Both the position numbers and the translations under genes were made by a program. DNA of 38,129 nucleotides from Balneolaceae bacterium (GTDB lineage: Bacteria > Bacteroidota > Rhodothermia > Balneolales > Balneolaceae): the NCBI GenBank assembly GCA_020832415.1, contig JAFIES010000070.1:1-38129 (forward strand), read 5' to 3'. Positions 1 through 7,192 of the stretch are shown here, one piece after another (the stretch's first letter is position 1; each line of letters begins with the position of its first letter). The notes under the pieces are model-generated. The model did no database searches. It saw only the letters and a list, made by a program, of their open reading frames with translations, and was not told the DNA's origin.

Positions 1-96
1 CCGGGCAGTAAACTTCCCGGAGCGAAATTCTTTGACAGCTTTGAGGCGAATCTGTTCGCTGAATTGACGGTGTTTATTGAGTTTTCGTTTGTTCAT
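1..96 (-). CDS. Transposase N-terminal fragment (IS3 OrfA-like), cut by window edge
   Basis: An ATG at 94-96 on the minus strand opens a 32-codon frame that runs off the left edge without a stop. The visible residues begin MNKRKLNKHRQFSEQIRLKA and continue with VKEFRSGKFTAR. The basic N-terminus followed by a helix of the type 'E-x-R-x-x-A-V-x-x-F-x-x-G' resembles the helix-turn-helix start of IS3-family OrfA and related Bacteroidota transposases. Only the HTH beginning is present, so the family is inferred and no catalytic domain can be seen. An insertion sequence next to the window is likely; no clear terminal inverted repeat was found on this side. Confidence 0.55.
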   Translation of the reverse strand, partial: MNKRKLNKHRQFSEQIRLKAVKEFRSGKFTAR

Positions 97-157
97 AACT
101 TGTGCGTTTAAATCAGTCAAGCTATGTTAGGGATGGACAAAAAATAAGTTCCTTAAA

Positions 158-190
158 AAGATGGCACAAACGTTTTGATTGTGCCATCTT
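158..190 (-). terminator. Strong intrinsic terminator after the 239-895 gene
   Basis: A perfect 12-bp inverted repeat (AAGATGGCACAA / TTGTGCCATCTT) flanks a 9-base loop. Read on the minus strand the stem is followed by TTTTTAAGG, giving a short U tract. It lies about 50 bases past the stop of the minus-strand gene at 239-895. It sits between that gene and the transposase start, so it would also insulate the two. Confidence 0.75.
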
Positions 191-238
191 TATTATCTTC
201 CTACTTTTTAGTGTGAAGTATCCTATGTTTACATCCTG

Positions 239-895
239 TTAATCCTTCACATCAAACACAAAAACAGCTACTCCCGGTGTTACCGGTACCTCAAAGCGGT
301 CGGCATCGGGTGTTACCATAAATACGAGCGAGACTTTTCCGGCACCCCCGCCCCTGGCACGGCTGCCAACATCTGATGCAACACGCAGCAGTTCTCTTGA
401 CGATTGTACAGGAGACCAATTCTCCGGATTTGGGTACCAATCCTCCGGATGTGGGTGCCAATCATCATGAGTTGGTATTGACTGAGCAGTGTTTTTTATA
501 AACCTGCCCATCTGATTTCCATCAACCAGCCGGCTTAATTCAGTCGGCCGATCAGATACTCTCACAGGTATTCCGTTTTGAGCTATTATTCCACGCTCTC
601 CAACCACAAAAATAGTTATCCTAACATCCATCGGAAATGCGGGACCGGGATCCGACCGTCTCCCATCAACTTCAGCGTGAACTTCCATATTTCCAACCAC
701 CCATTGCCCAAACTCCTCAAGTGATATGCTACGCTCACCTAATCTTGACTTGAGGGCTGAAAAGCCGGATGCATCACTCTTCAATACATATGTTTGTTTG
801 ATTTCCTCAAATGTTCCACCATCCTGGGCTTTTAATCCGTTAAAATCTAACAACAGAATGCTCCCTATAATTACGAATGATACTATTGTTTTCAT
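239..895 (-). CDS. Secreted protein of unknown function
   Basis: I do not recognise a family. From the ATG at 893-895 the protein (218 residues) begins MKTIVSFVIIGSILLLDFNG and then KAQ, a typical signal peptide with likely cleavage after KAQ, so the mature protein should be periplasmic or outer-membrane associated. A longer frame starts at a GTG at 976, but that would bury the signal peptide 27 residues in, so 895 is preferred. Towards the C-terminus there is a short degenerate repeat, D/E-D/N-W-x-P-x-P (DDWHPHPEDWYPNPENWSP), followed by a Gly/Arg-rich turn. No catalytic motif is visible. The gene ends at a strong terminator at 158-190. Confidence 0.6.
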   Translation of the reverse strand: MKTIVSFVIIGSILLLDFNGLKAQDGGTFEEIKQTYVLKSDASGFSALKSRLGERSISLEEFGQWVVGNMEVHAEVDGRRSDPGPAFPMDVRITIFVVGERGIIAQNGIPVRVSDRPTELSRLVDGNQMGRFIKNTAQSIPTHDDWHPHPEDWYPNPENWSPVQSSRELLRVASDVGSRARGGGAGKVSLVFMVTPDADRFEVPVTPGVAVFVFDVKD

Positions 896-1028
896 GTTTA
901 AAGATTTTATTCCTGGTTTAATTACTTCACTGGAAATTTTCAAAGTTTCTGATTTCCAACTTTCTATATTAATCACGAAGTTATTTAAACAATCAGATCA
1001 TTTGGTATAATTGAACGGAGCAGATTAT

Positions 1029-1685
1029 TTAAACGGCGCTCCAGAGTGGTACACCAATAAAGTTGGCAATCTGTTGGGCATCTTGCATAGAACTTTGCCG
1101 GGAGCCTCCCTGGCTTACAACATGTACCCGATTGGCATCTTTCAAAACAAGATTGGTTTCATACACATAGTACGATCGCTTATCCCCTCTTACATACTGC
1201 GATAGCATTTGCACTGCATGAATATCTGATAGCTTTACTGCATTTTTGTTGTTCATGCCAGTGCCGGGATCTTCTTTTCCGGTCCAAAAGTGGCCCGAGT
1301 TTTTGTCAAAAACGATTGGATTGGTTTTACTTTTGAGTAAAAAATAACCAACGCCAACGAATAGAGCGCCAAATAAAACAGGAAACAGTACCTCGGTAAA
1401 CCCTTCTGCCGAATCGAAATAGGAAATAAAAAACCATATGGGAATTATCAGGCCTACAACAATAAAAATAAGACTAAATCCCATCGCCCCTTTACTGCTT
1501 TTATACTCTAACCGGCCGGGTGATGCCTCATTCAGGTTTCTTACTTTGAAATTTGAATTAGATCTGCCAATGCGGTTCCATTGTACCTCCATGGCGAGTG
1601 GGTCGTCAAATCTGGAGGGATCAAACTGCATTGCATTTCCCATTTGCTGTGCTTTTTCAGCTAAGTCTTTTAATTTATTCAGCAT
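1029..1685 (-). CDS. Membrane protein of unknown function (two TM helices)
   Basis: A 218-residue protein. Residues 1-60 are soluble and start with an amphipathic stretch (MLNKLKDLAEKAQQMGNAMQ). Two hydrophobic segments follow at about 68-87 (GFSLIFIVVGLIIPIWFFIS) and 99-116 (LFPVLFGALFVGVGYFLL). The C-terminal 100 residues are cytoplasmic or periplasmic and beta-rich, ending with a region (NLVLKDANRVHVV) that looks like a small PH-like or DUF3592-like fold. That reading is only an impression. It lies 130 bases upstream of the secreted protein on the same strand, so co-transcription is possible. No function can be given. Confidence 0.6.
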   Translation of the reverse strand: MLNKLKDLAEKAQQMGNAMQFDPSRFDDPLAMEVQWNRIGRSNSNFKVRNLNEASPGRLEYKSSKGAMGFSLIFIVVGLIIPIWFFISYFDSAEGFTEVLFPVLFGALFVGVGYFLLKSKTNPIVFDKNSGHFWTGKEDPGTGMNNKNAVKLSDIHAVQMLSQYVRGDKRSYYVYETNLVLKDANRVHVVSQGGSRQSSMQDAQQIANFIGVPLWSAV

Positions 1686-1946
1686 AAAATTCTACTCAAT
1701 AGGTATTAGATTGATATGTTTCTGTTTGATTATTCTAATCAACTAATAAACACGAAATATTTTCTGAAATGGCTCAATTGTGATGCCACAGATTGCCCAA
1801 GAGATGACGTAAAATGGAGCACAATAGAACCCTTGCACTACTAAACGATCAAAGAAATTTCACATTTAACTTTGACTTTTCATCAATTTGGAGCATCATA
1901 ATGAGGTTGAGGTATCTATCCGTAACCGGTAATTAAATCAAAATTT

Positions 1947-2435
1947 ATGGAAAACAATCCGCATCCCAGTATAGCATCGAGCATCTCAGAAATGAAAGCG
2001 AAAAAGAGAATTGCATTGGTTGCCCACGATTATCGAAAGCCCGACCTGCTCGACTGGGCTGAGTACAACAAGGAGATTCTCACAGAACATGAGTTGTTCG
2101 GTACAGGAACCACCGGCGGACTCATTTCCGACAAACTCGGCCTCCCAGTACACCGATTCATGAGTGGTCCGCTTGGTGGCGACCAGCAGCTTGGCGCAGC
2201 CATTGCCGCGGGCGAACTTGATATCCTGATTTTTTTCTGGGATCCCCTCCAGGCACAGCCGCACGATGTGGATGTAAAAGCGTTGCTTCGTATTGCCATA
2301 GTCTATAATATTCCGCTTGCCTGCAGCCGGTCATCTGCCGATTTTCTGATAAGTTCTGAACTGCTCGATAAACCGTATGAGCGATACCTTGTTGACTATG
2401 GGGCAAGACTAAAGAGTTTAGGTAAAGGAAAATGA
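1947..2435 (+). CDS. mgsA: Methylglyoxal synthase
   Basis: MgsA converts dihydroxyacetone phosphate to methylglyoxal and phosphate, an overflow bypass of lower glycolysis in the cytosol. The family blocks are all present: KRIALVAHD (20-28), [10 protein letters not shown] (52-61), [11 protein letters not shown] (73-83), FFWDPL (96-101), [13 protein letters not shown] (105-117) and SADFL. By alignment with the E. coli enzyme the catalytic Asp is D79, with H106 and D109 matching the other active-site residues. The length (162 residues) is normal, with about 15 extra N-terminal residues. Its stop overlaps the start of the next gene (ATGA), so the two are translationally coupled. The glycerol pathway at 23700-26783 feeds the same substrate. 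Confidence 0.95.
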   Translation: MENNPHPSIASSISEMKAKKRIALVAHDYRKPDLLDWAEYNKEILTEHELFGTGTTGGLISDKLGLPVHRFMSGPLGGDQQLGAAIAAGELDILIFFWDPLQAQPHDVDVKALLRIAIVYNIPLACSRSSADFLISSELLDKPYERYLVDYGARLKSLGKGK

Positions 2436-3052
2436 CTTTAAATGTAAGAAACATCGTTGGCTCTCTCTTTTTGCTGATTATGCTTGCCAGCCTGATCAGA
2501 TTTTGGCCGCTGGGCGGAGAAGTGAGTTATGGCCCCGGTGTGCTTGCGCCGGATGAGCCGGTTCAGGAGAACATCAGCAATGCCCCGATGTTTATGCATA
2601 ATGATTATTTTATCACCCCGCTGGCAACCTTCGAGGCCAGTGCCCGCGTTCTTTCCCGGAAAAACTATAGCTGGGGGCGCGAATCCGATCTCTCCCCTGT
2701 TGATTTTGCCCTCGGCTGGGGGCGCATGTCCGATGAAGCGGTCTATAACCAGATTCAAATCCGCCAAAACCATCGTTTTTACTACTGGCGTGCCCGGCAA
2801 TTTCCCATACCGCGCCGGGAGATTGAAATATCCAGCGCAAATATGCACATGATTCCCGCCAACCGAAGTGTTGAACGAGCTATGAAAAGAGTTCGCAAGG
2901 GAGATTTGGTAAATTTCAGTGGAAAGCTGGTACGCGCTGAATCGGCCGACGGCTGGCACTGGGTAAGCTCACTCACCCGGACCGATACCGGAAATGGTGC
3001 CTGTGAGCTGGTATTTGTGGAGAAGTTTGAGATTGTTGATGTCCGGATTTGA
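2432..3052 (+). CDS. Membrane-anchored protein coupled to mgsA
   Basis: A 206-residue protein overlapping mgsA by 4 bases. An N-terminal hydrophobic segment (about 9-26, [18 protein letters not shown]) is a signal anchor. The rest is probably periplasmic. It carries conserved-looking blocks: [31 protein letters not shown] (about 71-101), [29 protein letters not shown] (about 114-142), then [11 protein letters not shown] and [20 protein letters not shown] near the end. I have seen these blocks in unnamed proteins of many Gram-negative bacteria, but I know of no assigned role. Coupling to mgsA is the only functional hint and may be local. A small GGTCA/TGACC hairpin follows at 3055-3069 without a U tract. 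Confidence 0.7.
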   Translation: MTLNVRNIVGSLFLLIMLASLIRFWPLGGEVSYGPGVLAPDEPVQENISNAPMFMHNDYFITPLATFEASARVLSRKNYSWGRESDLSPVDFALGWGRMSDEAVYNQIQIRQNHRFYYWRARQFPIPRREIEISSANMHMIPANRSVERAMKRVRKGDLVNFSGKLVRAESADGWHWVSSLTRTDTGNGACELVFVEKFEIVDVRI

Positions 3053-3181
3053 TTGGTCACTTTTTGACCGAAAATCCTCTGTCTATTCCAAAATAATCGT
3101 ATTTGGTATTGAACAGCAGGATACTACCCGAAATAGTGTCTCTGTCTGAGTAGAATAAAAAATTCTTCTTGTGTAGTGCTA

Positions 3182-3976
3182 TTACAAAACTTTCTTGTTA
3201 AACAAGTATAGACTTAATCCAGTAAACACTATCGAAAGATATAAAAATGTATCCCATCCAATTCTAAAAACTGATTCTATTGCAAATGCATTTTTTAGTG
3301 CATCACTAAAATAGTGTGAGAAGAGCGGCACTAAAAATTGCCGTTGTTCAACTATCACTTCAGAAAATGATGATAAATTACCAGACATAGTTGTCAGAAT
3401 TTCCAGTCCAAGTGGAGCAATAATCAAATAACCGATAATAAGTGAAACCCTTGAGAAATTATTTTTTGTTAATACAGTAAAAAATATAATTGATGATGTA
3501 ATAAATAAAGTAAGTGGAACCATGTATAGAAAGTGTTTGAAAAAGCTATTAAATAGAAACAATGTTCCTGTACTAAAAGAAATATATGCGGCTAAAATGA
3601 TATAATGAATCAGAAAAAAAGTAAGTACTATCACTATCAGAGCAGCCTTAAATTGAAGCAAAACCCACTCTCTTTTCGGTTTTTTAACAAGAATTAAAGA
3701 TAGATTCTGATTAGAAAAATAAGCACTTATAACCTGAACCATTAGTAAAAAACCAAATATTGAAAAGATCAATCCTTGAAACAAGATCTGCGCAATGAAG
3801 TCTTCAGCACTATTTACATCAGAGAACCATAACCCATCAACAATAAGATTTTCATTGTAATCAAAATTAAGCCCTAGTGTTTGATGATAAAGCAGGTATA
3901 GTGCCAGCAGACATGTAAAATAGAACAAGCTACTTTTTTTTATATAAGAAAGAATAAAACTACTTATAAATTTCAT
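3182..3976 (-). CDS. ABC transporter permease
   Basis: A 264-residue integral membrane protein with about six hydrophobic segments (near 16-33, 62-85, 108-133, 148-170, 177-196 and 239-258). The topology and size fit an ABC-2 type permease as found in bacteriocin-immunity and peptide-export transporters. It overlaps the ATPase gene by 17 bases, so the pair is one transporter. Base composition is markedly AT-rich and lysine/asparagine-rich compared with mgsA to its left, which suggests an acquired locus. The substrate is unknown. Its position downstream of a Cys-rich exported peptide and a lipoprotein suggests export of, or protection against, a peptide (inference). Confidence 0.8.
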   Translation of the reverse strand: MKFISSFILSYIKKSSLFYFTCLLALYLLYHQTLGLNFDYNENLIVDGLWFSDVNSAEDFIAQILFQGLIFSIFGFLLMVQVISAYFSNQNLSLILVKKPKREWVLLQFKAALIVIVLTFFLIHYIILAAYISFSTGTLFLFNSFFKHFLYMVPLTLFITSSIIFFTVLTKNNFSRVSLIIGYLIIAPLGLEILTTMSGNLSSFSEVIVEQRQFLVPLFSHYFSDALKNAFAIESVFRIGWDTFLYLSIVFTGLSLYLFNKKVL

Positions 3977-4637
3977 TGTACGATGCCTGTAATACCAATT
4001 TCTCTTTTACTAATAAAAAATCATCACAAAATGTATTTAACTCCATTAACTCATGGGAGGAAATAAGGATGTATCTATCTTTCTTTATATCCATAAGGAG
4101 TGATTTCAAACGTTTTCTCTGTTCTTGATCCAAACCTTCAAAAGGCTCATCTAAAATCAATACTTCCGGTTTTCCAAGCAGAGCCATAGCAATGTTTACC
4201 CTTTTTTTTGTACCCTTTGATAGCTTATTGTAAGGTAACCCAGCGTAGCTGTCAAGTTGTAAGGCTTCGATCAAATATTTTTGACCGAAGAGTTTTGAAT
4301 CGTTTTTTTTAACAGTTTTATTCAGAGTTGCTTGTAGTTTCAAGATTTCTGAGCAGGTTTTATTTCCTGTTTCAGAATTCATCTCCGGTGCATATCCAAC
4401 AAAAAATAGATCCGGTAACAATTGTGTTTTCTGAGGCTCAGAATTAATCATTAATGTACCGGTACCGTTCGGATTTAATCCAAGAATTGTTTTTATCAGT
4501 GTTGTTTTTCCGGATCCATTTAGCCCGGTTAAAGCTGTAATTTTCCCATTCTCAATCACGAAATCTGATGACTCAATAATGAAATCTTTCTGCCAATGTG
4601 AAGGGTACCATGCAGTAAATCTGAGATATTCAATCAT
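3960..4637 (-). CDS. ABC transporter ATP-binding protein
   Basis: A 225-residue single-domain ATPase. Visible motifs are Walker A GLNGSGKTT (38-46), the signature LSKGTKKR (C-loop with K in place of the common G/S-Q), Walker B EVLILDEPFEGLD and the H-loop ISSHEL. It has no transmembrane or peptidase domain, so it must work with the adjacent permease. The FEGLD D-loop and short C-terminus resemble the bacteriocin/lantibiotic-immunity and ABC-2 drug exporter group, not nutrient importers; no solute-binding protein is nearby. The start lies 18 bases past the stop of the propeller gene, supporting one transcript 5904 to 3182. Confidence 0.9.
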   Translation of the reverse strand: MIEYLRFTAWYPSHWQKDFIIESSDFVIENGKITALTGLNGSGKTTLIKTILGLNPNGTGTLMINSEPQKTQLLPDLFFVGYAPEMNSETGNKTCSEILKLQATLNKTVKKNDSKLFGQKYLIEALQLDSYAGLPYNKLSKGTKKRVNIAMALLGKPEVLILDEPFEGLDQEQRKRLKSLLMDIKKDRYILISSHELMELNTFCDDFLLVKEKLVLQASYNEIYK

Positions 4638-4655
4638 GCAAGTAATTATGAATTT

Positions 4656-5636
4656 TTAAAAATATACAATATCTACTCTTTCATCTCTTCTTACCAGTCC
4701 ATATAGTATTCCATTTTGAACAGCAATAAAATCTACTTTTTCAGGCAATTTTCTTGTATATAAATAATCTCCGGATATTGTAAATGCATGAATCCTTTCT
4801 GATAAATATTCAGAGTAATCTCCTTCCAGTATCATAATTTCTCCATTTTTACTGTCATAAATTACCTGAGATATCAGGCTAAATTCCGGAGCTTCCATAC
4901 CGGGTGGCGGAGAAAATTCTGAATCCAGGAAATCAGAAATCTGATCAGGGTAACCGGGAATCTTAAAATTTTTAATCAGTTCTCCATTTATATTGTATAT
5001 AGAGTTTGAATTAACATAAGCATAAGATTTTAAATACATTCCATCAGTAAGAGGGGTAACAAACCTGATATTTCTGAAATAGAAGTTCCGATGATTTGAT
5101 CTGCTTATTTGAAAATGAATGTTGGTTGAATTCTCATAATTTCTACCCATTACTTCAAAATTTTTATCATTTTGACTCATTGCTATGTAACTGAATAGGA
5201 AAAATTCATCATCAATACTTCTCATATCCAACAATGGATACTCTAAAGAGATGGTTTCCTTAAAATCTAAGTCTTTTGAATAAACATGCACAAACATGTG
5301 GCCAATATTGTAAGCATATACCCTGTTTCTTGAAACACAGATCTTAATTGGCTGCAACTCTGCATATTCGCCCGGTCCTTGGCCAAAACGACCAGCGCTT
5401 GCAATCAAACTCCCTCTATTATCAAATTTCTTTATACTTCCATCCGCACTGTTAGCTAAATAATAAAAGCCTTCTGAGTCAACTTCAAAAGCAGACGGAC
5501 TAAATTCTACTGATAACACAACATCAAATGATGTTGTGTTTATCAATAATGGGTCGAACTTTTCTTGTTTTGTACAACTGACAAACAATAGCAGAGTTAG
5601 TAATGTTGGATTTATTTTTATTACGTTAATAAACAT
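4656..5636 (-). CDS. Six-bladed beta-propeller lipoprotein
   Basis: From the ATG at 5634-5636 the protein (326 residues) begins MFINVIKINPTLLTLLLFVS followed by Cys, a lipoprotein signal ending LFVSC. An upstream in-frame ATG at 5658-5660 overlaps the end of the peptide frame and would put eight residues before the signal, so the inner start is preferred. The body has NHL-like repeats with the hallmark block SADGSIKKFDNRGSLIASAG followed by RFGQGPGEY, as in the Bacteroidota 6-bladed beta-propeller family (BF3874-like). These are cell-surface or periplasmic proteins with no established biochemical activity. It sits between the Cys-rich peptide and the ABC transporter, so a role in binding or handling that peptide is a reasonable guess. 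Confidence 0.85.
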   Translation of the reverse strand: MFINVIKINPTLLTLLLFVSCTKQEKFDPLLINTTSFDVVLSVEFSPSAFEVDSEGFYYLANSADGSIKKFDNRGSLIASAGRFGQGPGEYAELQPIKICVSRNRVYAYNIGHMFVHVYSKDLDFKETISLEYPLLDMRSIDDEFFLFSYIAMSQNDKNFEVMGRNYENSTNIHFQISRSNHRNFYFRNIRFVTPLTDGMYLKSYAYVNSNSIYNINGELIKNFKIPGYPDQISDFLDSEFSPPPGMEAPEFSLISQVIYDSKNGEIMILEGDYSEYLSERIHAFTISGDYLYTRKLPEKVDFIAVQNGILYGLVRRDERVDIVYF

Positions 5637-5650
5637 TATTATATCGGATG

Positions 5651-5904
5651 TTAACTCCATGCATTATAGATAATTTCGGCCGCCATACACCCTCCTTTTA
5701 ATACGTAACATCCTGTAGTACATACACCGTTTGCCATTTCTGATGCCGCGGTAGTTCCACCCCAAGCATCATCACAGTATTCCTTACAATCATCAAATAA
5801 TCCATCACAAGTGGAAGTCGAATCAGATGCCTGTAATAAGTTTACATTTAATATTAAAAAAAAAATACTGTAAGAGTCGTATATATTTTGAATAATCTTG
5901 TCAT
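5651..5904 (-). CDS. Six-cysteine exported peptide, reading frame broken at a T10 tract
   Basis: An ATG at 5902-5904 has a good ribosome site (AAAAGGTG, six bases before). It encodes MTRLFKIYTTLTVFFF, then runs into TAA at 5856-5854 created by ten T residues (plus-strand A10 at 5856-5865). Reading back one base, or adding one T, continues with LILNVNLLQA and then an acidic mature part to a stop at 5651-5653. The joined product is 84 residues: a signal peptide of about 26 (ending LLQA), then 58 residues with cysteines at 33, 40, 44, 62, 66 and 73. The spacing is C-x6-C-x3-C-x17-C-x3-C-x6-C. I know of no family match. The break may be a sequencing error, slippage-based expression, a phase-variable tract or decay. 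The intact downstream frame argues against old decay. It is too short and broken for ordinary gene callers. Confidence 0.65.
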
Positions 5905-6014
5905 AATAATCACCTTTTAATCGTTGAATTATATCTAATAGTTTAACCCACTATACTTTTTGATGGATGTTCACCACCAATAAAATCACCCCAAAAATTC
6001 CCCACAAGAAAAAG

Positions 6015-6054
6015 TTGTTCCGAATTTGAGCAATCTGTTCCGGATTTGAGAACA
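6015..6054 (-). promoter_or_regulatory. Tandem operator-like repeats before the peptide operon
   Basis: Two 15-base near-identical repeats, TGTTCCGAATTTGAG (6016-6030) and TGTTCCGGATTTGAG (6036-6050), are spaced 20 bases start to start, about two helical turns. Each also has imperfect dyad ends (TTGTTC...GAGCAA and TGTTC...GAACA). They lie between the regulator stop (6061) and the peptide start (5904), where a promoter for the minus-strand operon would be. Direct repeats with two-turn spacing are characteristic of AraC-family binding sites, so the adjacent regulator is the likely ligand (inference). Confidence 0.5.
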
Positions 6055-6060
6055 AGGTAT

Positions 6061-6506
6061 TTATTTTGTTGCACCACTCAGCCACAATAAATTAATTTTG
6101 GTCTCCTCTTTAAGAACTCTCATTTTCAACTTCGTGAAGTTTGTACCATAGTATGCCGATAAAAACATGGATACATTTTTTGCCCGACTAAACCCCGCGT
6201 CAACAGATACGCAATAGCAGCTTGACTCCAAGCCTTCTTTTCGAATTAGCCAAACCACTTTTTCATATTTTATTTCCCTGAGAATAATCTTCGGCGGCTT
6301 ACCATAAACCAATTTCATCGATTTGCAGAGCCATCTTCGCGACACCCCAGCCTCAGATGCCCAGGTTTGTACATCCGGGATATTTGCAATCCGCTCCTCC
6401 AAAAGCCGGACTGCCTGTTTACACTTGTACTCAATTAGGGGGTTTACTTTGTTTGTTTGTTTGTTTGTTTGTTTGTTTGTTTATCGCCTTCTCTTTCTTC
6501 ATACAT
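6061..6506 (-). CDS. Small AraC-type HTH regulator with frame-breaking AAAC repeat
   Basis: The uninterrupted frame downstream of the repeat encodes an AraC-type DNA-binding domain: first HTH around DVQTWASEAGVSRRWLCKSM, linker KPPKIILREIKYEKVVWLI, second HTH around CVSVDAGFSRAKNVSMFLSA and YYGTNFTKLK. There is no effector domain; about 120-150 residues in all. No ATG begins this frame: going upstream it passes an (AAAC)8 tract and hits TAA at 6483-6481. Two ATGs sit just beyond, at 6506-6504 and 6502-6500, in the other two frames. Adding one repeat unit (9) would join the 6506 ATG to the HTH frame (149 residues); 7 or 10 units would join the 6502 ATG. With 8 units both give only 20-23 residues. 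A TTG at 6402 could allow weak internal initiation (113 residues). It probably controls the operon downstream. Confidence 0.7.
6448..6482. repeat. Tetranucleotide tract (TTTG)8TTT
   Basis: Eight perfect TTTG units plus a partial ninth (35 bases), read as AAAC repeats on the coding (minus) strand of the AraC-type gene. Each unit change shifts the frame by one base. The tract lies between two candidate ATG codons and the HTH-coding frame, the arrangement seen in contingency genes of Haemophilus and Neisseria. In frame it would encode repeated Lys-Gln-Thr-Asn. Confidence 0.95.
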
Positions 6507-7192
6507 AGTATTTTCTGATTGCTCGTTGTAGCTGATTTTCAGGTTATAGTTGTATGAACATCTTATATAGTATGAACCGGATTCTGGCAATTCCTTACAG
6601 AAATTGAATAAATTTTTTTCAATTGTAAGATGTTTCTAATCAGACTTTTGCGAGTATCATATGGGGAGGCTTGAGATGAACAGACAAACCTACGTCTGCG
6701 AGTTTCTATGTAACCATTGGTGGACCTCTGCAAAAACCAATCTTCTTGAACTACTCTTGAAAACAGTTTGTCAATACTCTAGAAATCCTGGATTGCCAGA
6801 TATTGAGATTTTCTTACTTTAGGGTTTATTTCCGGTAGACATGTTCAATATTTTGCATATTGTGGGTAACCATAATAAAAGCCACCTCTTTTCTCAGTTA
6901 TATAGAAAAAAGAAATTTATTCTCGGTTTCACGAACCATCACTGAGGTGGATTCCTCCAATAGAAGTAACAGTATTTAAGATTGAGGATTCTTGCATGCA
7001 CATTCATCTGTTCTTGTCCGTAAGGTATGTTTACACCTTCATCAAGATGAGCATGGTATATCTTTTGGAGGGGTAAACCCAACAGATTTCTCAACTTATT
7101 TCTTTTAAGGATTTCGGTATCAGAGTCCATCAGAAGGCACAATTAAAAACAAGAAAAGTGCCTGTTTTTAAGATTGTTTACAGGTATACGGC
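6507..7192. other. Gene-poor stretch with a hairpin and one doubtful small ORF
   Basis: No convincing gene. A bulged inverted repeat at 6594-6629 (CTTACA-gaa-ATTGAA / TTCAATTGTAAG) lies upstream of the AraC-type gene, and a plausible minus-strand promoter (TTGCCA, 17 bases, TATAAG) is just before it. A 48-codon plus-strand ORF at 6676-6822 has a good ribosome site (GGGGAGG) and a C-x3-C pair but overlaps sequence like the TCTGCG repeats, so it is not called. A 67-codon minus frame at 6939-7142 has no recognisable features. Confidence 0.5.
7145..7169 (-). terminator. Possible terminator after the oxidoreductase gene
   Basis: An AAAAACA/TGTTTTT inverted repeat with an 11-base loop lies just past the stop of the 7193-8287 gene. 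The stem is almost all A-T and thus weak, but its minus-strand exit is TTTTTAATT. Confidence 0.35.

Noticed and set aside
3055-3069. GGTCA/TGACC hairpin after the mgsA-coupled gene as a terminator
   Set aside because: Short stem and no U tract after it.
6939-7142. 67-codon minus-strand frame
   Set aside because: No family, no signal or motif, and no operon context; not distinguishable from chance.
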